From Imperialibacter roseus (GTDB taxonomy: Bacteria > Bacteroidota > Bacteroidia > Cytophagales > Cyclobacteriaceae), in NCBI RefSeq assembly GCF_032999765.1, contig NZ_CP136051.1, forward strand, positions 3,076,417-3,140,416: 64,000 nucleotides of DNA, written 5' to 3'. Below, piece by piece: positions 41,694-50,966 of the stretch. Under the pieces are notes generated by a model. The model did no database searches, had not been told where the DNA came from, and was given only the letters and a program-made list of their open reading frames with translations. The position numbers and the translations under genes are program-made. Each line of letters opens with the position of its first letter. Position 1 is the first letter of the stretch.

Positions 41694-43085
41694 ATGGTAA
41701 GGATAGCAGCTACAAAAAACCATATGAAAAGAAAAAGTACAGCGTTCCCTGCTGATAGACCGAAGTCTCTTGACTACCTGTGGTTTACGTTGGCAGTAGT
41801 GCTCCTGTCCACTCAGTTTTCGTGCTCGCCGCAACTTGTGCTCAGCAAAAAAATAGTGCTGAAACAAATGGTCAGCAGGTCGCCGGATTTTGCCGATCAT
41901 TTTACTGGCTTTGTGCTGTATGACCCTGAAACGAAGACTTACCTCGCCGAGCAGAATGGCGACAAGTATTTCACACCCGCCTCCAACACCAAACTATTCA
42001 CCTACTATTCCGGCCTCCGATTGCTAGGCGATTCCATCCCAGCCTTGAAGTACGCCGAAGCCAACGATACCCTTTTCTTTACCGGCACAGGCGACCCCAC
42101 CTTCCTGCATCCCGACTTCGAGTATCAACCGGCTTTTGAGCTTCTGTCAGACTCCACTAAAGCGCTGATATGGCAACCTGAAAACTACAAGGATCCGGTT
42201 TTTGGGCCAGGCTGGTCGTGGGATGACTACCTCTATTATTATCAGCCAGAAAGAGCGGGGTTGCCAATGTATGGCAATTTCATCCGATTCAGCATGTTCC
42301 CGGGAGACACAATGCCGAAGGTAAACCCTCCCTTCTTCCAACAGTTTGTGGAGGCGAGACCTTTCGAAAAGCAAAGAACATTGGTAGAAAGAGACCTTAG
42401 CTACAACTCTTACCTGTTTTTTACACCTGAAAAACTCGATACAATAGAGAGAGACGTACCTTTCAAGTACTCATTTTCGCTGGGAAGGGAGCTGCTTCAA
42501 GACACCTTAAAGAAGCCTGTCGTCTTTGGTTACAAGCCGGATAGTTTACCATGGAAAACCCTCAAAGGCTATCCCTCGCAAAAAGTGTATCAGGCCATGC
42601 TTTGGCCAAGCGACAACTTTATTGCGGAACAGATTCTGGTGATGTGCTCTTCCGGGTTTGGGGATACACTTAGCGGCAACAATGCCTTGTGGTTTGTGAA
42701 GAACAAATACCTCAACGATTTACCGGATGCGCCTGTATGGCATGATGGCTCGGGGCTATCCAGGTACAACATGTTCACGCCACGAAGCCTGGTGGCCTTG
42801 CTGGAGGAAACTTCTACGCTAGTTGAACAAAAGGAGTTATTCAGGACGCTGGCTATTGGTGGCCAGGCTGGCACCATACGCCGATGGTATGCAGGCGAAA
42901 CAGAACCCTATGTTTTTGCCAAAACTGGCACCTTGAGCGGCGTGCACTCTCTCAGCGGATTTATAAAAACCAACTCAGGAAAAGTGCTGATCTTCAGCTT
43001 TATGCACAACAATTACCCAGGGTTCACTAACCCCATCAGGGAGCAGATGCAGGAAGTGCTGGAGTTTATAAGGGACAGGTATTGA
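41694..43085 (+). CDS. dacB: D-alanyl-D-alanine carboxypeptidase/endopeptidase (PBP4, S13 family)
   Basis: A protein of up to 463 residues with a lipoprotein-like signal (LLSTQFSC). It trims peptidoglycan by removing the terminal D-Ala and cutting 4-3 cross-links in the periplasm. Motifs: SxxK in PASNTKLFTY, the SxN-box region in HDGSGLSRYNMFTP, and KTG in FAKTGTLSGVHSLSG. ATGs at 41694 and 41724 are both possible. It is divergent from the DUF1611/epimerase/NagZ-like operon, so wall cutting and wall-peptide recycling genes share one intergenic region. Confidence 0.92.
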   Translation: MVRIAATKNHMKRKSTAFPADRPKSLDYLWFTLAVVLLSTQFSCSPQLVLSKKIVLKQMVSRSPDFADHFTGFVLYDPETKTYLAEQNGDKYFTPASNTKLFTYYSGLRLLGDSIPALKYAEANDTLFFTGTGDPTFLHPDFEYQPAFELLSDSTKALIWQPENYKDPVFGPGWSWDDYLYYYQPERAGLPMYGNFIRFSMFPGDTMPKVNPPFFQQFVEARPFEKQRTLVERDLSYNSYLFFTPEKLDTIERDVPFKYSFSLGRELLQDTLKKPVVFGYKPDSLPWKTLKGYPSQKVYQAMLWPSDNFIAEQILVMCSSGFGDTLSGNNALWFVKNKYLNDLPDAPVWHDGSGLSRYNMFTPRSLVALLEETSTLVEQKELFRTLAIGGQAGTIRRWYAGETEPYVFAKTGTLSGVHSLSGFIKTNSGKVLIFSFMHNNYPGFTNPIREQMQEVLEFIRDRY

Positions 43086-43088
43086 GGA

Positions 43089-43148
43089 ATTTGAGATTTC
43101 TGATTTGAAATTAATGGTTCGCATAACTTCAAATCAGAAATCTCAAAT
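43089..43148. repeat. 21-bp perfect inverted repeat between convergent genes
   Basis: Arms 43089-43109 and 43128-43148 are exact reverse complements, AT-rich, with an 18-nt loop. It lies between the stops of dacB (plus) and the TolC-family gene (minus). It has no clear T-run on either side and is longer than a normal terminator. It may serve as a two-way terminator or be a small dispersed repeat. Confidence 0.9.
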
Positions 43149-43162
43149 CAAAATCTTCGTGG

Positions 43163-44524
43163 TTATTCGGTTTCGTATTCTTCCAGAATGCCGCCGGTAA
43201 GGCGAAGAAGCGCAACTTCTGTTTGTACAAGATTGTATTTACTTTGCAACTCACTCAAAGCCGACCGAAGGTAAGTCAATTGAATGTCTCGGAAATCGAA
43301 AGAGCTTAGTGTCCCGTTACGATAACGATCTTCACCAAGGCCCAGGTTAAATTCCGCAGTCTCCCTGCTTTCAATAGCAATTTGATACAGACTCTTTCTC
43401 ACTCGATAGTAATCAAGCTCGCCGATCAAGTTGCGCTGTAGTGTGAGCTTCAACTCGTCTACCATCAATGCCGATATTTGTTCATTTACCCTGGCGTTTT
43501 CAATCTGTCTGCGAATTCTTCCTCCATTAAAAATTGTAAAGCTCAGAGTAAAGTTAGCGTTGTAATTGGTATTACCGGACTTAATACCGGAAGCGCCAAC
43601 GACATCTGGGTTCGAAAACCTAGCTGCCGACAGGTTCTGTACCTGGCTATTATCTGATGCTCCAAGTGTCATCGAGATGGATGGGAACATAGCCGATTTG
43701 GCTATGCCAACATCTTTCCGAAATATCTCCTGATCAATATACTGATTCCTGAGGTTGCTATTATTAGATATCATTTTAGCATACAGCTCATCCAAACTGA
43801 AATCCTTTATTTCAACGGTGAGAGAATCTGTTAACTCATAGCCCGCCTGGACATCAATGCCCAAAAGCAAATTCAGGTTCTTCTTAGCTGTTTGCACTGC
43901 ATAAATCTGGGTGACATAGCTTGACGAATCAGTCAAATAGGCATTCTTATCCTGAAGAACATCAAAAGTCACTGCACTGCCCAACTCGCTTTTGAGTTTG
44001 CTGTAGTTGTATTTATCCTTCGATAGTTGGAGAGCTCTTCCGAAGATTCTTAAACCCTCCTCCTGAAGCAGTATCGTATAATACGCTTCAATAATCGCCT
44101 GAATGCTGTTTTCGATCACTATGGTGGCATTCCCTACACTCTGCTGTTGAAGTAACTCCAACTGATCCTTTGTGATTTGCACATTAAACCCATTGAAAAG
44201 CCCCCAGTTAAGGGAAAGTGAAGGCTGTAGGTTTCTTGATTGAATAGCCCCCTGCACAAAAGAAGTGGGGTTATCTATTTCGGTTCTGCTAAAACCCTGC
44301 GAAAGATTGAATGCGATCGAAGGATATAATCCCGCCTGTCCCCAGGTGTTGTTACGGGTAGCGATGTCAACATTCTTCTTTTGAATCTTAATCGAAAAAT
44401 TGTTTTCCAGTCCTGTTGCAATCGCTTCAGAGAGCGACAACTCAGTAATTTTTGGCTTCTCGGTTTGGGCATATGAGTTCAGGATGGCCAACGCCATCCC
44501 GAACATTAAGAGTATTTTCTTCAT
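43163..44524 (-). CDS. TolC family outer-membrane efflux protein
   Basis: A 453-residue exported protein (signal MKKILLMFGMALAILNSYAQ) of the outer-membrane efflux factor family, the trimeric channel of tripartite pumps. It has the two-fold repeat of long helices, with PSIAFNLSQGFS and LQPSLSLNWGLFNGF strand segments in the first half and PSISMTLGASDN and LSFTIFNGGRIRRQI in the second. It ends an operon adaptor, RND permease, channel (10 and 20 base gaps), so all three parts of one pump are encoded together. Confidence 0.93.
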   Translation of the reverse strand: MKKILLMFGMALAILNSYAQTEKPKITELSLSEAIATGLENNFSIKIQKKNVDIATRNNTWGQAGLYPSIAFNLSQGFSRTEIDNPTSFVQGAIQSRNLQPSLSLNWGLFNGFNVQITKDQLELLQQQSVGNATIVIENSIQAIIEAYYTILLQEEGLRIFGRALQLSKDKYNYSKLKSELGSAVTFDVLQDKNAYLTDSSSYVTQIYAVQTAKKNLNLLLGIDVQAGYELTDSLTVEIKDFSLDELYAKMISNNSNLRNQYIDQEIFRKDVGIAKSAMFPSISMTLGASDNSQVQNLSAARFSNPDVVGASGIKSGNTNYNANFTLSFTIFNGGRIRRQIENARVNEQISALMVDELKLTLQRNLIGELDYYRVRKSLYQIAIESRETAEFNLGLGEDRYRNGTLSSFDFRDIQLTYLRSALSELQSKYNLVQTEVALLRLTGGILEEYETE

Positions 44525-44544
44525 TACAATTGTTAGATCAATGA

Positions 44545-47500
44545 TTAGCTAAGGGCGTAGCCCTTTTTCATTTCTTTCACTGCCGGCTCCACCTCTTCTT
44601 TGTTAGGCTTCTCTCCACCAAATAGCAGCCACTTGGAGTATACCCTGATGTCGTTCATCACCATCAAAAACACGGGGAAGAAGAAAAGTATAAACAGCGT
44701 TCCCAGCGCAACCCCATAGGCAATAGATATGGCCATTGGGATCAGGAACTGTGCCTGGAAGCTCGTCTCAAGAATGATAGGATAAAGCCCTGCTACGGTT
44801 GTTGCCGACGTAAGTACAATAGGTCTGAATCTACTAACACCGGCATCAATCACGGCATCGTGCATGTTCATGCCTTCTTTGAGGTTTCTGTTGAATTGGT
44901 CCACCATCACAACGGCATCGTTGATAATTACACCCGATAGCGCCAGCATACCGTAGGCACTAAGAATAGACACTGTCTTGTCCTCAATCCAGTGCCCAAA
45001 AATAGCACAAATGAATCCTAGTGGTATGAGCGAGAAAATCATGAATGGCTGTAGGTAAGACCTTGTCGTAAGCATCAACAGAAGCAAAGTAGCCACTAGA
45101 CAAAGGCCGAAAATAACCGCACCCGAATCAAGCTCTCTTGAAGCACGACGCTGCTGGCCTTCGAAAGAATATTCCAGCGAGGGGTGCTTCGCCATAATCG
45201 GCGGCATTATATCAGCAGTAATTTTCTCAATCAGTGGAGGCATGGATGTGTTATTATTGGCCAGGTCGGCTTCGACTCTTACCTCCCTCTTTCCATTGAA
45301 CCGGTTAATGCTTAGCACACCTCTTTCGACTTCGTAACTGGCCAGCTGCGATAAAGGATACTCAGCACCATTAGCTGTTCTGATTTTCATCGACTCGAGC
45401 TGGCTTACATTAATCCTATCCTCTTCAGGGTAGCGCACCCATACTCTTACTTCGTCGGTACCAATGATGAGCCTCTGCACTTCTTCACCGAAAAAGCCCT
45501 GGCGAATTTGCTGCGTTATATCCTGATGATTCAAGCCCATGAAATACGCCAGCGGCTTTAGCTCAAGCTTAATTTCCCGCTGCCCTATGGCCGAATTGTC
45601 CGTAATATCTTTCAGTAGATCAATCCTTCTCAGGCTTTCCTTGAGCTCAGCTTTTGCCTCCTCTATTTCGTCAATAAACTTACCTTTCAGTGCAATAGAA
45701 ACAGGCTTCCCCCATCGCTGAGCCGCCCCTACTGTAAAGTTCTCAGCTTCGGGAATGGGCCCTATTTTCTTCCGAATTTGGTTAGCAACCTCGAACGCTG
45801 AAATGTTTTTACCCTCAAGGTCTTCGAAATTAACTCCAACATATCCTACATGGCTGCCGCTGCTACTTCTGCTTGCGCCGGTGCCAATTATTATGTCCAC
45901 TGATGAGAAGAACGGTTCTGTCAACCCAGCCTCCTTCTTCATTTCTTCATGCACTTCCCATACCTGATCCTGAAATCTTCTCAGGTAGTCTTCGGTGATG
46001 CTTTCTCTGGTGCCAGGCTTGAGCATCAAATCGACCTGCAAATCGTCGAAAGGCGTTCGGGGGAAAAACTCAAACCTTATCAAACCTCCTTGTGACATCC
46101 CCACTACCATCATCACAAACACCAACGGCCCCATCATGGCAATCCAACGCCATTGAACCAAAAACTTAATGGAGTTTCCGTACAACTTGAAACGAACAAA
46201 GTCAATGCCTTTCTCCATTGTTGTCCTGAACCGGTCATACAACGTATCCGGCTTTCTCTTCGACAAAATGGCTTTAGAGGCCAGGTGAGAAGGCAGAATT
46301 AAGAAAGCTTCCACAAGCGAAAAGCCAAGGCAGGCAATTACCACCACTGCCATTTCATAGCTGAATCCACCGTTGTCCAGGAAAATCAGTGTTACAAAAG
46401 CCAACATAGTAGTGGCAACCGAAGTAAACACCGAAGGCATCATTTCTAATGTACCATCCACCGCAGCCTGTTCGGGTGTTTTCCCTTTTTCAAAATGGGT
46501 ATAAATATTTTCGGAGATAACAATACCATCGTCCACGAGTATCCCTACTACCAGGAGCATCCCAAATAACGACAGCATGTTAATAGTGATACCTGCTATG
46601 CTGCCGACCACAAACATGGCCAGAAAGGAAATCGGGATACCTGCAGCCACCCAAAACGAAAGTCTCAATGACAGGAATAGCCCTAGTGTGATCATTACTA
46701 ACACGAGGCCCAGCACAAAATTGCTGGTTAACAGGTCTATTCGCTGCTCAAGTATCGAATAGAAATCAAAGTTTGTAAACAAAGTTACGCCTTGATTTTG
46801 TGCATTGAAATCTGCTACGTACTTGTCCAGATATTCAGAAATGGCAAGCAGATCCTCCTCAGGCAACTTGCTTACAGAAATATTTACAGCCCTTACATTA
46901 TTGCTATAATACTTGTTGGGGATGTCAGCAAAACCTAGTGTAACGGTGCCAATATCCTTGAGCAGCACCCGTGTGCCATCGGCATTGGCCTTCAAAACGA
47001 TATTCCCAATTACTTCTGGGTCATAGTCTTTGGCATTAGCCCGTATCCTTATTTCTTCCTCTGATGTTTTGATAGTACCGCCCGATACGTCACGGTTGTT
47101 TACACGAACCGCATTGGCTACTTGCGTAAACGTGATACCGTAGCGAGATAGATTCTCCTCCGGCACCTCAATTGATATTTCCAGATCAGGGAAACCCGAC
47201 ACCCTTACCTGCGTAATCAGGCCCGATTTAAGAAGGTCGTCTTCAATCTTTTCTGCAATGGTCTTAAGTTCCCTAAGGGGCACATTCCCTTTGAGGCCGA
47301 GGAAAGAAGCCATGCTGGTGGATTGCTGCTTGAAGACCGTCGGCTTCTCAGCACCTACGGGAAAGGAGTTGATCCTGTCAACTGCGTTTTTTACTTCGGT
47401 GAGAACTTCGTCAAGTTCATAGTTAGTTGATGTTTCAATGGTGATGGAAGCTGAGTTTTCGCTCGACACAGACCTCACCTCCACAATACCAACAATTCCC

Positions 47501-47718
47501 TTCAGTGCCTCCTCTATTTTAATAGTAATACCCTCCTCCATTTCCTCCGGAGCCGCACCCGGGTAAGACACAGACACGGTAATCATGTTGGGCGTTCTTT
47601 CAGGGAAAAAGGACTTCTTCATGGTCAGGAAGCTGGCCAGCCCCAGAAGAAACACCGCAAACAGTATTACGTTGGCCCAAATTGGATACTTAATAAAGAA
47701 TGATAAAATTGTTCTCAT
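44545..47718 (-). CDS. RND efflux transporter permease (HAE1/AcrB-like)
   Basis: A 1057-residue inner-membrane proton antiporter, full length for the family. It has 12 membrane segments: one at the N terminus (WANVILFAVFLLGLASFL), five around 335-480, and the same pattern after the second porter domain. The proton-relay acidic pair is in VVGILVDDGIVISENIY, matching the DD of AcrB segment 4. The porter segment GAAPEEMEEGITIKIEEAL is typical. The substrate (drug, lipid or metal chelate) cannot be told; the absence of metal-type signatures argues against a heavy-metal CusA-type pump. Confidence 0.94.
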   Translation of the reverse strand: MRTILSFFIKYPIWANVILFAVFLLGLASFLTMKKSFFPERTPNMITVSVSYPGAAPEEMEEGITIKIEEALKGIVGIVEVRSVSSENSASITIETSTNYELDEVLTEVKNAVDRINSFPVGAEKPTVFKQQSTSMASFLGLKGNVPLRELKTIAEKIEDDLLKSGLITQVRVSGFPDLEISIEVPEENLSRYGITFTQVANAVRVNNRDVSGGTIKTSEEEIRIRANAKDYDPEVIGNIVLKANADGTRVLLKDIGTVTLGFADIPNKYYSNNVRAVNISVSKLPEEDLLAISEYLDKYVADFNAQNQGVTLFTNFDFYSILEQRIDLLTSNFVLGLVLVMITLGLFLSLRLSFWVAAGIPISFLAMFVVGSIAGITINMLSLFGMLLVVGILVDDGIVISENIYTHFEKGKTPEQAAVDGTLEMMPSVFTSVATTMLAFVTLIFLDNGGFSYEMAVVVIACLGFSLVEAFLILPSHLASKAILSKRKPDTLYDRFRTTMEKGIDFVRFKLYGNSIKFLVQWRWIAMMGPLVFVMMVVGMSQGGLIRFEFFPRTPFDDLQVDLMLKPGTRESITEDYLRRFQDQVWEVHEEMKKEAGLTEPFFSSVDIIIGTGASRSSSGSHVGYVGVNFEDLEGKNISAFEVANQIRKKIGPIPEAENFTVGAAQRWGKPVSIALKGKFIDEIEEAKAELKESLRRIDLLKDITDNSAIGQREIKLELKPLAYFMGLNHQDITQQIRQGFFGEEVQRLIIGTDEVRVWVRYPEEDRINVSQLESMKIRTANGAEYPLSQLASYEVERGVLSINRFNGKREVRVEADLANNNTSMPPLIEKITADIMPPIMAKHPSLEYSFEGQQRRASRELDSGAVIFGLCLVATLLLLMLTTRSYLQPFMIFSLIPLGFICAIFGHWIEDKTVSILSAYGMLALSGVIINDAVVMVDQFNRNLKEGMNMHDAVIDAGVSRFRPIVLTSATTVAGLYPIILETSFQAQFLIPMAISIAYGVALGTLFILFFFPVFLMVMNDIRVYSKWLLFGGEKPNKEEVEPAVKEMKKGYALS

Positions 47719-47728
47719 ATCCTCGGGG

Positions 47729-48859
47729 TTATTTAATGATTTCCACTTTCATTTTCTCAAATGCATTCAGCGGAGCCTCGGTCACTAGCGAATCTCCTTC
47801 CTTCAGTCCTGTAATCAGATAAGTATTTTCATTGTTTTTGATCACTGACACACTTCTGCTGCCCAGCTGTCCATTATTGTAAACAAAGACTTCACCTTTA
47901 TTCCTCACCACACCTCTTGGCACTTCTATAGCGTTGTCGACCATTTTCCCCGGAATCACAACCTTCAGGTATAGCCCGTCATACAAAGCCTGCTTCTGGT
48001 TGTTTTCCACCGACACATACACATGGAAAGTCTGTGTAGTGGGATCGATATAGTCTGTCATTCTGATGACTCGTCCCGTCAGAGGGTTCGACTCATCCTC
48101 ACCCTTTATCACCTTCACCCGCTTGCCAAGCTCTACAAACTGAATGTCCTTGGCTTCAATGGGCACCTTAATTTCGAAGGCATCAGTACGCAGGATTCGG
48201 CCGATATTGGATCCGGGGTTTACATAAGTTCCAGGCTCTATATTAACGACAGAAATACTGCCATTATAGGGAGCAATCATGTGGTACTTTCTCAGGTTCT
48301 CCTCAAGTCCCCTAATAGAATAGAATTCACTTAGAATGTTCTTGGTGGCTAAAAAAGTCTTCTCCTTGATGTCTGTTATTTCAGGAAGTTCCGGAAGCGG
48401 GCTATCTGTTTTAATGTTCCCAAAATAGGTTTGCCACGCTGGGAAACTGCTGGCATAGTCCACTTTCAGGTCTGGCAAAATTGAAGCGATGAGGTTAAGG
48501 AAACTGCTTTTTCTCGCTTGAAGATTCAGCCTTGTTTCTACGTCATTGACCCTAACCAGCAGTTGGCCTTTCTTAAAATTCTGGCCTTCCTTCAGTGGTA
48601 CATCACCCATGATCAACCGTCCTCCAACCTCTGCCAACAAATCGATGGGCTGCGAAGAACCTACTCTGCCATAGGCTTCAACTTCCGTTTCAACGTTCTG
48701 GAAAGCCACTTCCCTCACCTTCACATAGTTGACAACAGCAGGGGCTTCTTTTTCAGGGGGTAGTTCCTTTTTTGCCGCCAAAAAGCTGTAAAGGCCAATG
48801 GAACCAGTCACCATTAACACGACAACGAGAAACGCAATGAGTTTTCTTCTTAAAGACAT
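47729..48859 (-). CDS. RND efflux periplasmic adaptor (membrane fusion protein)
   Basis: A 376-residue MFP/HlyD-family protein anchored by an N-terminal segment (LIAFLVVVLMVTGSIGLYSFL). The lipoyl half-motifs are IDLLAEVGGRLIMGDVPLKEGQ and MIAPYNGSISVVNIEPG, with a helical hairpin between. A beta-barrel and membrane-proximal domain follow (GRVIRMTDYIDPTTQTF; VVRNKGEVFVYNNGQ). It is the first gene of the pump operon, ending 10 bases before the permease. A TAATTTTG -7 match on the minus strand (48874-48881) lies close to the start. No regulator gene is adjacent. Confidence 0.92.
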   Translation of the reverse strand: MSLRRKLIAFLVVVLMVTGSIGLYSFLAAKKELPPEKEAPAVVNYVKVREVAFQNVETEVEAYGRVGSSQPIDLLAEVGGRLIMGDVPLKEGQNFKKGQLLVRVNDVETRLNLQARKSSFLNLIASILPDLKVDYASSFPAWQTYFGNIKTDSPLPELPEITDIKEKTFLATKNILSEFYSIRGLEENLRKYHMIAPYNGSISVVNIEPGTYVNPGSNIGRILRTDAFEIKVPIEAKDIQFVELGKRVKVIKGEDESNPLTGRVIRMTDYIDPTTQTFHVYVSVENNQKQALYDGLYLKVVIPGKMVDNAIEVPRGVVRNKGEVFVYNNGQLGSRSVSVIKNNENTYLITGLKEGDSLVTEAPLNAFEKMKVEIIK

Positions 48860-49258
48860 AGAAATTTATAGGTCAAAATTATATTACTTAATTATGTGAA
48901 GGCTGTCTAATGCTAAATAATGGATTCTATTTTTACAATAGGCTCTAATCTCGAATAAACCCGCTCAGGGTGGGCTTTGTTTTCTGCTGTGGATTAATAA
49001 AAGCAATACGCCGACAGTTTGCTGCGTACTGTCTATCGGACGCAAAAAGCTTGCAAAGGTTGTTTAAAATGCGGATAATTTTCCTGGTTTCGGACGATTG
49101 GCTGAATTATCGGGAAGTTCTACCAAATTTCATAGAAGAGTGGAAGCTGTTCGGGGAAATGCCTGCTAATTGGTAGCTGCAGCAGTTGATATTACCTCAG
49201 CAATTGGCTAAATTGAGCAAGACTCAAAGGCATCAACCCACTGTCAAACTTGCGAAGA
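48860..49258. other. 399-bp intergenic region between divergent genes
   Basis: It holds a candidate -7 element for the efflux operon (48874-48881, minus strand). A GC-rich imperfect hairpin lies around 48961-48977. An open frame at 48970-49176 has no protein character. No RNA gene was recognised. Confidence 0.45.
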
Positions 49259-49546
49259 ATGGATGACAAAGAGAAAATCCTGACGCTTCACCCACAGGGT
49301 AAAAAGGGTGTGAATATTATGAAACATAAATATGATGTGATTTATGATTTCATAGCAAAGGAGTTGAAAGACGGAAAACTCAGGACATTCGAAAGCCTTT
49401 CTGACCAGGCAGTGAGGGAGTTGACAGCCTCATTCGATGGAAAAGTGATGTGGTATTTCGTTACCGTTAAACTGGATATGGAAGCCAGAGGAATTATTGA
49501 GCGAGTTCCTAAGACCAGCCCCCATCAAATTCGGCTGCGAACGTAG
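49259..49546 (+). CDS. DUF6958-like small conserved protein
   Basis: A 95-residue cytosolic protein. The pattern ILTLHPQGKKGVNI, then KYDVIYDFI, and a C-terminal MWYFVTVKLDMEARGIIERV with a basic tail looks like a winged-helix-type fold. It matches what I recall as the DUF6958 family of Bacteroidota; the function is unknown, and DNA binding is only a guess from the helix-strand pattern. I start at the ATG at 49259; a TTG at 49250 adds three residues. It converges on the CoA-transferase gene with two bases between the stops. Confidence 0.7.
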   Translation: MDDKEKILTLHPQGKKGVNIMKHKYDVIYDFIAKELKDGKLRTFESLSDQAVRELTASFDGKVMWYFVTVKLDMEARGIIERVPKTSPHQIRLRT

Positions 49547-49548
49547 CA

Positions 49549-50826
49549 TCACACCTTCCCAAACCTTTCAAATGCCTTCCTTTCCAATGCCTCCCTGTGG
49601 TCGGGGTGGGCTATATCAATTAGCAAACGAGCTCTTTGATGCAGTGTTTTTCCGTACAGGTAGGCCACTCCCCATTCGGTAACTATATAATGAACATGGG
49701 CTCTGGTAGTCACCACCCCGGCTCCTTCTTTGAGAAATGGTACAATCTTGCTTTCTCCTCTGCCGGTGACCGAAGGCAGGGCTATGATCGGCTTTCCTCC
49801 TTTTGAATAGGACGCTCCTCTTATGAAATCCATTTGTCCCCCTACTCCGGAGTAGTGCAGCGTGCCGATGGAGTCGGCGCAAACCTGGCCTGTGATATCA
49901 ATCTCGATGGCCGAATTGATTGATGTTACTTTGGGGTTGCGACGGATAGTGGCCACATCGTTAACAAAAGCGACATCGTAAAGATTGACCGATGGGTTGT
50001 TGTCGATAAAATCATAGGTAAGCTTGCTGCCCATTACAAAGGTTGACACAATCTTGCCTCTGTTAATAGCCTTCATGCTGCCGTCGATTACGCCGGATTC
50101 TACCAGCGGCACCACGCCATCCGAGAACATTTCGGTGTGAATACCCAAATGCTTGTGGTTGGTAAGCTGAGAAAGCACTGCGTTGGGAATGGCTCCAATA
50201 CCCATTTGCAGGGTGGCACCGTCTTCTACCATGCCTGCAATGTGCTGACCAATCTTTTTCTCAACCTCACTGATCGGAGGCGAAGGCACTTCATGTATCG
50301 GCACTTTTCCATCAACCAAATAGTGAAACTTACTCACCGGTAAACAGCTGTCTCCGAAAGTGCGGGGCATTAGTGGATTCACCTGAGCAATTACTACCTT
50401 AGCCGTTTCGATCGCAGCCAGGGTGGCATCCACAGACACGCCGAGCGAACAATAGCCGTGTTTGTCAGGTGGGGTAACCGAAACAAGCGCCACATCAATC
50501 GGGAGGATTTTCTCTCTGAAAAGCCTAGGAATCTCACTTAAAAATATGGGTATGTAGTCAGCTCTATGCTCCTGCGTAGCTTTGCGCACATTGGCACCAA
50601 CAAAAAGTGAATGAACATGAAAGTTGTTGGCATATTCGGGTTTTGCATAGTCAGCCGGCCCTTCGGTGTGCAGGTGCATAATTTCCACATTTCTTAGCTC
50701 GGGCGCTTTCGCCACCAAGGCGTCTATCAGTATCTTGGGTGCCGCAGCCACACTGTGAATAAAAATCCGGTCATTAGACTTTACAACCTTCAGCGCTTCC
50801 TCGGCACTTACAACTTTCCTTTCCAT
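49549..50826 (-). CDS. Acetyl-CoA hydrolase/transferase family protein (4-hydroxybutyrate/butyrate CoA-transferase-like)
   Basis: A 425-residue class I-type CoA-transferase. The active-site glutamate that forms the CoA thioester is probably in AIEIDITGQVCADSIG (about 290-305). GVGGQMDFIRGASYSKGG is the conserved glycine-rich block that follows, and the N-terminal half has the matching alpha/beta fold. Relatives move CoA between acetate and butyrate, 4-hydroxybutyrate or succinate, or hydrolyse acetyl-CoA. The substrate is not readable. A -7 element is visible upstream. The divergent neighbour is L-2-hydroxyglutarate oxidase. Confidence 0.9.
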   Translation of the reverse strand: MERKVVSAEEALKVVKSNDRIFIHSVAAAPKILIDALVAKAPELRNVEIMHLHTEGPADYAKPEYANNFHVHSLFVGANVRKATQEHRADYIPIFLSEIPRLFREKILPIDVALVSVTPPDKHGYCSLGVSVDATLAAIETAKVVIAQVNPLMPRTFGDSCLPVSKFHYLVDGKVPIHEVPSPPISEVEKKIGQHIAGMVEDGATLQMGIGAIPNAVLSQLTNHKHLGIHTEMFSDGVVPLVESGVIDGSMKAINRGKIVSTFVMGSKLTYDFIDNNPSVNLYDVAFVNDVATIRRNPKVTSINSAIEIDITGQVCADSIGTLHYSGVGGQMDFIRGASYSKGGKPIIALPSVTGRGESKIVPFLKEGAGVVTTRAHVHYIVTEWGVAYLYGKTLHQRARLLIDIAHPDHREALERKAFERFGKV

Positions 50827-50849
50827 GATTGAGATGATTTATGTTGGTA

Positions 50850-50857
50850 CAAAGGTA
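50850..50857 (-). promoter_or_regulatory. -7 promoter element of the CoA-transferase gene
   Basis: TACCTTTG on the minus strand, a perfect TAnnTTTG and identical to the rpsO element, lies 24 bases before the start codon. No good -33 TTTG was found at the proper distance, so the call rests on the -7 alone. Confidence 0.4.
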
Positions 50858-50966
50858 TTACCCACTACAAAACGTCAGGATGATTTCGCTACCAAAGTAT
50901 ACTGATTATTATCATGCAGTTATAATTCACCTTTGAGTCTTATATTCGCAACATCAACTGAAAAGC

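Noticed and set aside
48970-49176. Plus-strand open frame of 68 codons upstream of the DUF6958-like gene
   Set aside because: No family resemblance and no promoter; judged chance.
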